64,000 nucleotides of DNA, taken from the NCBI RefSeq assembly GCF_000004825.1, contig NW_008805064.1, positions 1,426,001-1,490,000 of the forward strand, read 5' to 3'. Position 1 is the first letter of the stretch. Each line of letters begins with the position of its first letter. The DNA comes from Heterostelium album PN500 (Eukaryota; Evosea; Eumycetozoa; Acytosteliales; Acytosteliaceae). The translations under genes were made by a program, and so were the position numbers. Positions 10,060 to 20,488 of this stretch are shown here, piece after piece. The notes under the pieces were generated by a model. The model was not told the origin of the DNA, did not search any database, and saw only the letters and a list, made by a program, of their open reading frames with translations.

Positions 10060-10539
10060 CACTTACCAAAAAAATTCTATAAATAAAAGTCTCCCAATTT
10101 TAACATTTTTTCACTATTTGAATCCTGTTTATTAATTTGTAAAACAAAATCAAATAATTTAGGATGGTTCATTTAATACAAAAAAATGTTAGTGAAAACT
10201 AATTATTGTGAAATTTAAAAATAAATTCTAAATTTTTATTTTTGTTTTCTATCGTTTAAAATATTATTTAAATGTTTAAAGAGTGTAAATTATTCATTAA
10301 AATTTCTTCCAAAAATGAAAACAAATATTTATTTCTTAACTATCCTATATATTTTTATATGTATCAATTATATTTTATGTCATATATATTACACCAAAAC
10401 AGAAGCCATAATTACTGATCCTCCCAATTTAGATTACTATCAGGTTGAAAATGTGTATATTGGCAATTTAATATTAAATCGAAATGATTATCAAGCACTG
10501 AATAAATCTGCATTACAAGACCTCCCAAAATTAGATTAA
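10060..10539 (+). pseudogene. tgr-like gene 5' fragment with duplicated promoter
   Basis: The promoter region (from about 10100) and the first 66 or so codons (ATG at 10315) repeat 18060-18410 in direct orientation with perhaps 90% identity. The product begins with the same signal peptide (MKTNIYFLTILYIFICINYI) and the same TKTEAIITDP segment. Homology stops near 10520 and the frame ends at 10539 after 74 codons. It would give a secreted peptide without TIG domains or membrane anchor. It is more diverged than the 1.58-kb inverted arms, so it reflects an older event. Confidence 0.75.
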
Positions 10540-10544
10540 TTTGT

Positions 10545-10672
10545 GTACACAGGTTATTTATAGTAAGAAAGAAACTCTACCTGCAAATTTGACTTTAATA
10601 CGAGTAATTTGAGTTTTTTTTAATATTTTCTATTGTATTTGATTCTCTTGCAGTGCTACAAAGAAACAATAA
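10545..10672. repeat. inverted repeat partner of 17735-17857
   Basis: The segment from the TTATTTATAGTAAGAAAGAA motif to the TCTCTTGCAGTGCTACAAAG motif is the reverse complement of 17735-17857 with few differences. It abuts the 5' tgr-like fragment on its right side, so this locus has direct and inverted duplicated pieces side by side. Confidence 0.8.
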
Positions 10673-10826
10673 CTAAAATTAAGTACAGTAGTGCTTTGAA
10701 AATTCCGTAAATTTATTTAATTTACTTATTTTTTACTTTATTCTAGATGGTCCGGACCGTCACAGAAGTAATCATCATCAGAGTCATAATTATCATAGTC
10801 GTTAGAGTCATCACAGTCAACATAAA

Positions 10827-12326
10827 TTATATTATTCCATCTTCATTGTCACAGTCACAGTCAGAATCACTATCATTAAAATAGCTGGAATCATGACAGT
10901 ATAGAAACTTGAGATTTGGATAGGTCTCTTCGATCGTTTGGTTTTCAATGTGATTCTCTGAAGCATCGTAGATCTTCTTGGCATACGTTTTGATTGTGCC
11001 AAGCGTACTAGTGAATGGTCGATGTTTCGATTTGATGTGTGCATAGCCAGTGGCTCTATTGCTATTGGTCTTTGAATATGCGCAATGATCGTTGACATTA
11101 TAGTTGTGAAAGATGATGCGTTTGATCGATGGTGATTTCGATGCCACTTTGAAGGTGACCGGCAGATCATCATAGATATCCAGTGTTTCGATGGTCCGAT
11201 TGGTTTCGAGCATCGGTATGATCCAGTTGTTAGTGTCATGACAGGTATAGAGTTTATGAACCTGGCATGCAGGCGAGCATAACAGCTGTGACAACGACTT
11301 GCCTAATCCCCATAATACATTAGGAACGATGAGCTTGGTGATACTGCCAAGTTGACTTCTAATGAAATCGATTTCTTTTGGTCCTACTGAATTGACATTG
11401 AGAGTGGTTAGTTGGGTGTTCTCATCGAGGATATTAGGGTTTCTGGTGAGTAATATCGGAAGTTTCAACTTGCGAATCGAACTACTGAAAATACGTGATG
11501 CAGTTGGCATTTTGTTCAGTTCTACCGTGGAGATATCCAGTGATGTCAATCGTGGTATTTGTTGCAGCATTTGATATATTCTAATGGTGTCTAACCTAAT
11601 CTTAAAGAATGTCAGTGAGTCGAGATTCGGCATGTATTGTATGATCGATTTACAATGTTGAATTTGGAACGGCATATCTCTAGCATATGATAGCTTTAGC
11701 TTTGTAACACTGTTGAAGATCAGTTCTAATTCAATGGGTGTGCATGTTGTTGTCGTCTTGTCTGTTAGTTGTCTGAAGATATCCATTGACAGTGTTAGAT
11801 AATTGATATTCTTGAGTACTGAGAGTGGATTGATAACACTGTTCTTCAGTTGTTGTGCTAAAGTTTTATAAGGAGAGGCAGATAGTTGTATGTGAATAGT
11901 TGTTTTGGTTGAGAAAAGATTGAATCGAGTGAACAACGATGATATAAGTTTGAATAACTCTTTCGAAACCAAACCAATAGAGAGCAGCCATCGGTAGTTT
12001 GAACAAAGTTGATTTGTATTCAAAATCAAATCGATATTATGATGCCAGAGATCACGAATGATTCGATAGATGATCAATGTTGGCAATCGATATTCAACAG
12101 TTCCACGATGATACTTTTCGATTGAGTTGTCTGTAACCAACTTTGATTTCAAATCAATAAGATGTTCTTGATGTTTAATGATCGCATCGATAAGCATATC
12201 TTTCTTTAAACCACTATGTTTTAATGAGTATTCTTTCATTATCTCTACCAAGTCATCTCTCTTCATATTATTAAGTTCATCTTGATTATATATTTTCTGT
12301 TTATCTAATATCTCTTTTGTTGTCAT
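10827..12326 (-). CDS. SAP/F-box-like/LRR family protein
   Basis: Intact 499-residue member starting at MTTKEILDKQ (12326). Contains the SAP-like motif (DELNNMKRDDLVEIMK, LKKDMLIDAIIKHQE, about residues 15-50), RGTVEYRLPTLIIYRIIRDL, F-box-like LLSIGLVSKELFKLISSLFTRF, LRRs (YMPNLDSLTF, RLTSLDISTV), CSPACQVHKLY, GYAHIKSKHRPF, YAKKIYDASEN and TYPNLKFLYC. It ends in a short acidic tail (DSDSDCDCDNEDGII). Just past its stop, 10747-10826 still reads as a further Asp/Tyr-rich tail in another frame (DDSNDYDNYDSDDDY), so the tail was once longer and a frameshift shortened it. Single exon. Best conserved copy in the array. Confidence 0.9.
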   Translation of the reverse strand: MTTKEILDKQKIYNQDELNNMKRDDLVEIMKEYSLKHSGLKKDMLIDAIIKHQEHLIDLKSKLVTDNSIEKYHRGTVEYRLPTLIIYRIIRDLWHHNIDLILNTNQLCSNYRWLLSIGLVSKELFKLISSLFTRFNLFSTKTTIHIQLSASPYKTLAQQLKNSVINPLSVLKNINYLTLSMDIFRQLTDKTTTTCTPIELELIFNSVTKLKLSYARDMPFQIQHCKSIIQYMPNLDSLTFFKIRLDTIRIYQMLQQIPRLTSLDISTVELNKMPTASRIFSSSIRKLKLPILLTRNPNILDENTQLTTLNVNSVGPKEIDFIRSQLGSITKLIVPNVLWGLGKSLSQLLCSPACQVHKLYTCHDTNNWIIPMLETNRTIETLDIYDDLPVTFKVASKSPSIKRIIFHNYNVNDHCAYSKTNSNRATGYAHIKSKHRPFTSTLGTIKTYAKKIYDASENHIENQTIEETYPNLKFLYCHDSSYFNDSDSDCDCDNEDGII

Positions 12327-12599
12327 CTTATCTTATTTATTGTTATAATTCACGTATTAAAATATAACAATCATCATTAATTTGATTTTAACATATCATT
12401 TATATTGTTTGTCAAATTAATGAATGAAAATAAAATTATTGAAATAATGAAGTTCCATTATCATTAAATGCTTTTTTTTCAAAATTTTTTAAAAACATTG
12501 AAATGTTTTCTTGTTTGTCGACATTTTTCGATTCTTTTGCTTGAACAGAAAATTAATTAACAAAAGTTAGATTACACAAAAAAAAAATTAACTTAACAA
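12327..12599. other. AT-rich spacer between family members
   Basis: Homopolymer-rich sequence without a recognisable gene. It contains T runs and a TTTCTTGTTTGTCGACATTT stretch of unknown meaning. Confidence 0.5.
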
Positions 12600-12695
12600 T
12601 TTAGGTTTTAAAAACAAATTATCTTTGTTGTTCATCATGTAAACTTTGCTTCCATTGGTATAAATATTATGATCTAATAACTTTTTTGTTGTCAT
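12600..12695 (-). pseudogene. SAP/LRR family N-terminal scrap
   Basis: Reverse complement begins ATGACAACAAAAAAGTTATT and reads MTTKKLLDHNIYTN, the family start with Glu-Ile changed to Lys-Leu. After about 16 codons similarity fades. A lone 5' end left by deletion of a tandem copy. Confidence 0.65.
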
Positions 12696-12949
12696 CTTTT
12701 CTTTTAAAAGATAAAAAAATATAAACTATTTTGTATGTGGGTATTACTATGATAAGTTTTTTTTTTACCAATTTATAAATATTATACAAATGATCTTACA
12801 AGTTGTAGCATTGTTCAGACATGAATCCGCCAATCTAAAGAAACTATTTAAAGAGAGGCAACATGTTAAAAGTCAATTAAAGCTAGTGTGAAAAACAAGT
12901 GGTTCGATATGTCAATTGTTTTTTTTTTTTTTTAGTCGCCACAAACTAT

Positions 12950-13190
12950 TTATAAATCTGTCATTTATCTTGATAGTAAATTTGAAAATCTGCCAATGGT
13001 GGATTTAATAAAGAAAAATACATTAAAGATAAAGAAGAGGGTAACAAAATAAAAAAAGTAAGAATAATAATCGAGTATGTATTCGCTACAATGAAGAAGT
13101 AGGTGTTCGGTCAAGTCCACATTTGTTATGTGATCATTTAAAATCTTTCTTAAGTATGGTCTTTACAAAATTAAATAATCTTTGTTTATT
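12950..13190 (+). mobile_element. remnant of a DDE_Tnp_4-like transposase gene
   Basis: Around 13050-13095 the plus strand reads KVRIIIEYVFATMKK, which matches the R..vE..F..(l/m)K region holding the catalytic Glu at the end of IS5/PIF-Harbinger type transposases. The transposase at 46444 has RIIIENVF at the same place. A stop follows, and further codons (VFGQVHICYVIIKSFLSM) look like the usual C-terminal continuation. The N-terminal two thirds are absent and no terminal inverted repeats are seen. Confidence 0.5.
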
Positions 13191-13218
13191 TTTATAACTA
13201 TATTACGGCAAAAATATA

Positions 13219-14572
13219 TTATTTATGAGGGTTATTATAATCAATTGAATTCAATTCCATCAAGAACGAAAAAGGGTTATACACAGAGTTGTATAGCTTG
13301 GTTAAATCTTCATTATTGTTGGTATATACCAGCTTAGTATAATATAAAAACTTTAGATTTGGATGAGTTGCTTCGATTACTAGATTGTCATCGGTATTGT
13401 CTGAGACATCGTACATTTTTTTGGCATAGGTTGCTATTCTACCCATACTAACATCAATGTACTGATATTTCGACTTGATGAGAATATAGCCAGTTGGACT
13501 CTCTGTCTTTGTGTAATTCATTGATTGATATCCATAGCTGTGGAAGATGATTCGTTTGACTCCCGGTGAAATCATAGCTACCTTGTATGTTGCCTCCAAA
13601 TCCTCACCGATGTCTAGTGTTTCTATCGTTCTATTGGTGATGAGCATTTTCTTGACCCAATCACTACAGTTATTTGAATAGAATGTATTTATTTTACATT
13701 CAGGTGAACACAACAGTTTGGTCAGTTGTTCTTTAACATCCATCGATTGTATATCTCTTACTATAAACTTGGTGATATTCTTGAGTTGGTCACTGATTAC
13801 TTTCATTTGTTCCAACATGAGTTCTGATATGCCAAATGTACTAATCTCACTGCCAATAGAAAGGATATCGCTGTTATTACTTATGAATTGCGGCAATTTC
13901 AATCTCCGAATGGTACTCGGTATGATATGTGTTAACTCTTTGATTCTGTTGATTCGGACACTTGTTATGTCGAGTGATGTCAATCGTGGTAGTTGTCCAA
14001 GCATTTCAAATACTTTGCGATTATCGGCGGTCATTCGATTGAGTACCAATGATTCTAGATTCGGCATGTATTGAATAAGCACTTTACAATGTTGAATTTG
14101 AAATGGCCTGCTATCAAGGTATACGCTTGACAACTTAAACTTCCTTACGTTGTTGAAGATAAGATTTAATTGCAATGGTGTAATTAGATATCAGTTTGAA
14201 TATCTCTTTGGAAACCAGAGCAATAGAGAGCAGCCATCGGTAGTTTGATTTAAGATCATCTGTATTCAAAATGTAGGTGATATCATCACGCCAGAGCGAA
14301 CGAATGATTCGATAGATGATCAATGTTGGTAATCGATATTCAACAGTTCCACGATGATACTTTTCGATTGAGTTGTTCGTTATTAACCTTGATTTTAAAT
14401 AATCGAGATTTTCCTGATGTTTAATGATCGACAAGATTAGCATTTCTTTATGTAAACCATTATGTTTTAATGAGTATTCTTTCATTATCTCTATCAACTC
14501 TGGTCTTTTCATTTGTTCAAGATTATCTTTTTTATATTCTTTATGATAGAATTTCTCTTCTTTTGTTGTCAT
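13219..14572 (-). pseudogene. SAP/LRR family gene with internal deletion
   Basis: The start (MTTKEEKFYHKEYK, ATG at 14572) and the C-terminal two thirds (13219-14175) are both well preserved, but about 270-300 bases between the F-box-like LVSKEIFKLIS and the first LRRs are missing, and the junction near 14190 also shifts the frame. The upstream frame ends after 145 codons; the downstream one (QLNLIFNNVRKFKL, YMPNLESLVL, CSPECKINTFY, GYILIKSKYQY, YAKKMYDVSDN) is open for 318. The product could be only a short SAP/F-box-like protein. Clean sequence on either side of the deletion suggests the break is young. Confidence 0.8.
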
Positions 14573-15057
14573 GTTTTCTTATTTAACTATGTATGTATAT
14601 AAAGAGTAAAATTTAACTAAATCTTTATAAAGATGTTTTTTGTGCACAAAAAATTGACTATGAATATATTCTGAAGTTCGATAAAGAAAATCAAATGAAA
14701 ACAAACCAAAAAAAAATATAATAAAACTAACTATAAATAAAATAGTTCTTTAACTATTATCTTTTTTTGGTTTTTATTTATTGAAAAGATTTTTTTTGTA
14801 ATAAAAATGGTATTTTCAGCTTGCGAATCGATTTACTAAAAATATGTGGGGTATCCTGCAATCTGTTTAAACGTGTCAGTGTCAGTGATTTTATATTAGG
14901 CATCTATTTCATGATCGATTTATATGGTTGTACATATATATATTAATTACAAAAAAATTATGATTATCAAATACTTTTATTTTATTAAAGATAGTAAGAG
15001 TAAAATGAGTTTAGAGGTGCTTTTTCTTTTAAAGTCAATTCTACATCCCTTGAAACA
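14573..15057. other. spacer with a family scrap
   Basis: Mostly AT-rich. At 14810-14930 the minus strand carries an LRR-region remnant of the family (CTTGCGAATCGATTTACTAA to ATGATCGATTTATATGGTTG on the plus strand), about 120 bases with an internal deletion. Nothing else recognised. Confidence 0.6.
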
Positions 15058-16455
15058 TTATACCTCCTTTGGAACAAAATATAAAAATTTGATATTTGGA
15101 TATGTTGCTTCTATTGTTTTATTGTCATTGGCGTTCTGAGAAGCATGGTAGATCTTCTTGGCATAGCATTTCTGTTGGTGTACATTTCTATTTTTAGATT
15201 TGTAGTGTACATATCCAGTTGCTTGTCCGATCTTTTGTTGATAGCTATCATTTGGGAAGAAGATGCTTTTCAAGAAAATAAATAGTTTGATCGATGTTGA
15301 TTTCAATGATGCTTTGAAGGTGGTCTCAAGATCATCTGTGATATCGAGTGTCGTTATTGTTTGGTTCTGACCAAGCACCTCATCTATCCATTTACCATTA
15401 TGTACATAGAGAGTATTAACTTTACAATCTGGTGAACATAACAGTACTTTCAAGATCTTCTCAGCCTCCGAGCTGATCTCGTTGAAAAATATGAGTTTGG
15501 TGATTTGCTTGAACTGACTATTGATCATTTGACAATCTAATCCTGATAATCCTAATGTTGTAATTCGATGGGTGTCTGAAAGTTTGAAATTATGAACAAT
15601 TGGAAGTTTCAACTTTTGAATGGAACTAGAAATCATTTCAATAGAGAAATCAAGTTTGAAGAATATAGTGAATGACAAGTCGAGTGATGTCAGTTTGGGT
15701 ATCTCTTTCAGCAACTCAAATAAATTCTTGTTGCTGTCAATGCCAATCGGTATTGTAGGAAGGGTCAGTGATTCTAGATTTGGCATATGTTGAATAATCG
15801 ATTTACAATGATCATCTTGAAACATTACGTAGTTTTTCAACCGTAATGTTCTTACTCTGTTGAAAATAAGACCAATTTCAACCGATTTATATGTTGTTCT
15901 GTTGATGATTTCTACGAAAATGCTCATCGATAATGTCAGATGACTGATATTCTTGAGAATCGAGAACCTACTGGCGACACTGTTCATGAGATGTTGCGAA
16001 GGATTGTTAGATTGGAAATCTGCAGTATTTACATGTGCAAAGCGAGTGAACAACAATGATATCAGTTTGAAGAACTCTTTTGAAACCAGAGCAATAGAGA
16101 GCAGCCATCGGTAGTTTGAGCGAAGACAGTGTTTGCCTAAAGAAAAGTAGATATCATCATGCCAGAGATCACGAATGATTCGATTGATGATCAATGTTGG
16201 CAATCGATATTCAACAGTTCCACGATGATATTGCTCCATAGAGTTGTCTATCACTAACTTTGACTTCAAATCGATGATTTGATCTTGATATTTCTCTATT
16301 AGTTCGATCAATTTCGGTTTCGTTTTACGTATCTGTAATCCATGATATTTAATAGAGTATTTAACCATTAAATTCTCCAATTCCTTTCTATTCATATTCT
16401 CAAGTTCATCTCTACTAAATAATTGTTGTTGATCTAATATCTCTTTTGTTGTCAT
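15058..16455 (-). CDS. SAP/F-box-like/LRR family protein
   Basis: Intact 465-residue member starting at MTTKEILDQQ (16455); an open run of 45 codons upstream is hydrophobic leader-frame sequence and is left out. Seen: SAP-like DELENMNRKELENLMVK with a basic turn (RKTKPKLIELI), RGTVEYRLPTLIINRIIRDLWHDD, F-box-like LLSIALVSKEFFKLISLLFTRF, LRRs (HMPNLESLTL, KLTSLDLSF), CSPDCKVNTLY, GYVHYKSKNR, YAKKIYHASQN and TYPNIKFLYF. It is closest to the 1429-2850 copy (both have ...KFDFS/KLDFS.EMISSSI and no acidic tail), so the array holds at least two subfamilies. Single exon. Confidence 0.9.
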   Translation of the reverse strand: MTTKEILDQQQLFSRDELENMNRKELENLMVKYSIKYHGLQIRKTKPKLIELIEKYQDQIIDLKSKLVIDNSMEQYHRGTVEYRLPTLIINRIIRDLWHDDIYFSLGKHCLRSNYRWLLSIALVSKEFFKLISLLFTRFAHVNTADFQSNNPSQHLMNSVASRFSILKNISHLTLSMSIFVEIINRTTYKSVEIGLIFNRVRTLRLKNYVMFQDDHCKSIIQHMPNLESLTLPTIPIGIDSNKNLFELLKEIPKLTSLDLSFTIFFKLDFSIEMISSSIQKLKLPIVHNFKLSDTHRITTLGLSGLDCQMINSQFKQITKLIFFNEISSEAEKILKVLLCSPDCKVNTLYVHNGKWIDEVLGQNQTITTLDITDDLETTFKASLKSTSIKLFIFLKSIFFPNDSYQQKIGQATGYVHYKSKNRNVHQQKCYAKKIYHASQNANDNKTIEATYPNIKFLYFVPKEV

Positions 16456-16714
16456 CCTTTTATTTGTAATTGAATTGAATTGTATTTTTTGTAAAAAAGA
16501 TTTGTTGTTTATCACACAAAAATGATATTTTAAAAAAATCAAAAAAAAATAAATCATTTCTTCAAATAAACAATCTGAAAATCTATTCAAAGAATTATTT
16601 AATTAAATATTTATTAGTTTTATTACAAATTGTAGAGCAACAGCTTTTAGTAAAAAGAGAATAACAAATAAATATTTTATGTGTAAATTCGTTTAATTTC
16701 ATTTTATTTGGAAT

Positions 16715-17520
16715 GTCGCAGCTGTTATGCTCGCTTGCATGCAAAGTTCGTAAACTCTATACCACTGGCAGTAAAGACTAGGTGGTAACGCTGCTTGAAA
16801 CCAATCGGACTACCATCGAAACTCTGGATTTAGGTGAAGATTGTTATTTTACAATGGTAATAATATACAAATATATATATATATATTTATAATACTTAAA
16901 ACTTTGATATAAAATTAGGAATTACTTTTAGGTATAGTTTTGGTACGAGAAATAAGGTTTTAATAAATGTAATAAAGTTTAGAGATATAATTTACGGTAT
17001 AAGATTTAAAGAAAATAATTTTTTTGATTTACAATTAGAAGATAAGAATAATAATATTTGATAGTGTTTAATAAATGTTGGATAATAATTTTTCCAAAGT
17101 GGTATTTATTCTATTAGATTTCTTCGACCAGGCAGTTGCTTAATCTATTGTTGATTAACAAATTTGGTATTCATTGTAGATCTTAATTTTGGTAGATTGA
17201 TATTTTTTTTGATTCACTGAATGTTGATATTATTCGAATATTTAATTATTCTTTAACAGTCGGAGTATTAACTTTAGTTATTTTTAATCGAGTCAATAAA
17301 CTGTTTGAATTATGATGGTTGAATTCTTAATAATTTCATCTTTCAACACCTATCCCTACTATAATGGCGGCAACGATCATTACGAATATTCAAAGACCAA
17401 TAGAAATACAGCTAGAGGGTATGCACATATCAAATCGAAAAAAACCGACCTATCATTAACCCGTTCAGAACAATCAGAACGTAAGCCAAGAGTATCTACG
17501 GCTTTTACTAATATTTAGTT
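16715..17520 (+). pseudogene. SAP/LRR family fragments split by foreign DNA
   Basis: The only plus-strand family remains in the left cluster. 16715-16857 reads SQLLCSLACKVRKLY, then a stop, then ETNRTTIETLDLGED. 17370-17440 reads DHYEYSKTNRNTARGYAHIKSKK. In intact genes these two parts are less than 60 codons apart; here about 470 bases of unrelated DNA sit between them (16858-17330). A single insertion into an already dead copy explains this best. Confidence 0.7.
16858..17330. other. insertion of unknown origin, partly coding-like
   Basis: Very AT-rich. One plus-strand stretch (about 16930-17060) runs about 43 codons with no stop and reads like real protein (FGTRNKVLINVIKFRDIIYG) with strong A/T third positions; a later piece has FFQSGIYSIRFLRPG. 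This looks unlike nuclear genes here and could be organellar DNA, but I cannot match it to a named gene. Confidence 0.3.
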
Positions 17521-18201
17521 ATTGTTTCTTTGTAGTACTGCAAGAAGAATAGAAAGACTATATTTACACACAAAAAAAACATATCTCCACAAAAACAACA
17601 AAAATAGTACAGATGTTTTTTCAGGTATCTGACTTTGACAATTTTTTGGAGAAGAACCTATTTTTGTTTTTTATCATAATCAATTTATAAAACTTGATTA
17701 ATTTTTAAGAAAAACAATTTACTTTTTTCTTTGTAGCACTGCAAGAGAATCAAATACAATAGAAAATATTCAAAAAAACTCAAATTACTCGTTTTTAAAG
17801 TCAAATTTGCAGGTAGAGTTTCTTTCTTACTATAAATAACCTTTGATATACAAATTAATTTAATTTGTGAGGTTGTTGTCTACACTGTATTTTTAATTGT
17901 GGTTTTTTTTTTTGCACAGCTTTTTTTTTGTATTCACCGATTGATTATTGATTCTCAAAATACACAAAAGCTATGCAAAATTTTTTATTAATTTTTTTTT
18001 GGGGGGAGGCATAAAATGAAATTACACAAATTGTTTATAAAACTATTTGAATCTTGTTTATTATTAATTTGTAAAACAAAATCAAATATTTTAAGGATGG
18101 TTCATTCTACACCAAAAAAGGTAAATCAAAACTAATTATTCTATGGTTTAAAATATTTATATGTTCAAAGGGTAAATTATTCTTTAAAATTTCATCCAAA
18201 A
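17521..18201. other. spacer and promoter region of the tgr-like gene
   Basis: Contains the 17735-17857 inverted repeat, the dispersed repeat near 18000-18035 and, from about 18060, the promoter that is duplicated at 10100-10314. No ORF of note. Confidence 0.6.
17735..17857. repeat. inverted repeat partner of 10545-10672
   Basis: Reverse complement of 10545-10672, from CTTTGTAGCACTGCAAGAGA to TTTCTTACTATAAATAA. See that entry. Confidence 0.8.
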
Positions 18202-20488
18202 ATGAAAACAAATATTTATTTCTTAACTATTCTATATATTTTTATATGTATCAATTATATTTCATGTCAAATATATTACACCAAAACAGAAGCCATAATT
18301 ACTGATCCCAATTTAGATTACTCTCAGGTTGAAAATGTGTATATTAGCAATTTAATATTATATCGAAATGAATATGGAGCAATCAATAAATCTGCATTAC
18401 GAATTCCATTAACACCTGAAAATCTAAAAAGATCTTATTCCACTCTGGCTATCCATTTTTCAAATTTTCTTTATAATTCTCAATATTTTACTTGGTTTCC
18501 TTATGTTTTATCATCTATTGGTAGTGTCCCAACTGAAGGAGGAGATATTACAATAAATGGATATTTTATTAATAGAACAAAGTCTTTTATCATATTGGGT
18601 GATCAAGCATTACCTCCTATCAATGCAACAATAGATTCAGCTATTTTGAAAGCACCAGAATTTAATCATTTAAAACCAATTTATAATATAAAGACTCATT
18701 TTCAACCTTGTGGTGTTTTTCCTTGTCCCAATTTCAATTGGAGTGTGAAAGGTAAAGTATTGATAATAAATAGAAAACTATTAATATTGAAATATTAATT
18801 TATTATTTTATTAGATCCTATTATTTACTCTGCAACTTTGACAAGTAATATTAATCGATTAATCATTAATGGTAGTAGTTTCTGTACAAATAAAAATTGG
18901 ATCACATGTAATATTTATGGATATAATACACCTTCTTCTCCTCCAATTATTGAATTTACAAATCATACTGGTTTAGTATTAGATATTTCTTCATTGTCAA
19001 ATGAATTCAAATATGCAGGTTTGAAACTATTAACTTTGACTATCAATGATCCACATAGTAATGTTTCTAGATCTACAACTTCGAATATGCCAATTGGTAA
19101 GTTTTTAAATCATTTTTAATCTTAATTATTGGTATATTAATTATTAATTATTAATTTCAAATTCATTAGAACCTATAATTACTAAAACAACAACAACTTC
19201 AAGTGATCTTGGTGGACCAGTTACAATTTCAGGTGATTTATTCGATTCAGTTAATTCTTTTGGTTTTAAAACAATCAAAACGATTCAAATTGGATCACAA
19301 TCATGTTTGAATGTTGTTGATCTCTCAGTTTATAGTAACTCATTCATTTGTCAACTTGGACCAATTTCAAAGATGTCAAACAATCAACAATTCACAAATA
19401 TTCCAATTCTTGTTACAATTGAAGGAGCAACATCAAACAATTCAACTATATTATTCAATTATGATGTTCCTTCAATTTCAAATATTTATCAAAATGGAAG
19501 TAAAATCTATTTTGAAGGTGAACTCTTGGGATATTCTTCTCAAATTTCAAAAACATGGATCTCAGTTTCAAATTCAACAATGATAAATAATTCATTTGTA
19601 CCAACTCAAATCGATATCGAATCATTACCACTTGTATCTAATAGATCATCAGTTAATAGAAAATGGATTGTTCAATTTAGAATTCCAAATAATTTCAAAT
19701 CAGGATTATTTAATTTTTTCATCAGCAATCATAACAATCAATTAATATCAAACTCTGTTCAACTTTCAATCAAAGCAGATATAGGTGAAATATCTACACC
19801 ACAAACCAAAGGTGATACTCTTACTATTTTTGATGCTCTATTTGGAAATCCAATATCAATTAAATTCACAAACAGACCTGATATCAAAAATACATCGAAT
19901 CCGATGTTGATTGATTCATCAACTATTATTGTGAATATCTCCTGGATCTGGTCAGAATATTTATTTGGAATTGAATGTTAATGGTGTTATTACTTCAAAA
20001 TCATTCAGATATCATGGTATGTAATTTAAAAATATCAAAAGTAGTGTAAAATAACAAAGTAATTGATTTAATTAATAGAACCTACAATAACAAGTGTAAC
20101 TCCAATTTCAAGACATGGAGGTGTAATAACGATTTCTGGATCAAATTATGATGTTAATAACACATCAGTATTTATATTCAATACTATTGGATGTAATACT
20201 ACCACAATTGTAAACGATACAACAATATATTGTCAAGTAAAATTGAATGGTTCAGACACTTTGAAATTTGGAGAGAATCTAAATGTCACTATTATTGTCA
20301 ATACTCAGATTGTAATCAGTTCAACACTAAACATTACATCGATCACAGGAGGACAAGAAACAAATATTCTTCGGATTGTACTTCCAATTGGTATTATCAC
20401 TGGTCTATTTATTTTGATTACAATCTCTATCATCACAATACTATATATTAAGAAAGAAAGAAAAAGAAAAGAAGTCTCCAATTTTTAA
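18202..20488 (+). CDS. tgr-like TIG-domain membrane protein, frameshifted
   Basis: Four exons: 18202-18751, 18815-19096, 19170-20016 and 20079-20488, all with GT/AG introns of 62-73 bases. The complete reading would be about 696 residues: signal peptide (ending near ISCQ), a long N-glycosylation-rich ectodomain with IPT/TIG-like repeats (starts at SSIGSVPTEGGDITINGYF, PIITKTTTTSSDLGGPVTIS and PTITSVTPISRHGGVITIS), one transmembrane helix and a short basic cytoplasmic tail. This matches the dictyostelid Tgr family; some members (TgrB1/TgrC1) mediate adhesion and kin recognition. In this copy two bases of an AT repeat are missing near 19937 relative to the 8138-9677 copy, so the frame stops at 19981, before the membrane anchor. 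Either this is a fresh pseudogene making a secreted stub, or a sequencing error. Assignment to an individual tgr gene is not possible from sequence. Confidence 0.75.

Noticed and set aside
14924-15139. Plus-strand 71-codon frame starting MVVHIYINYK
   Set aside because: Overlaps the 3' end of the minus-strand family gene at 15058 and an LRR scrap; no similarity or plausible composition.
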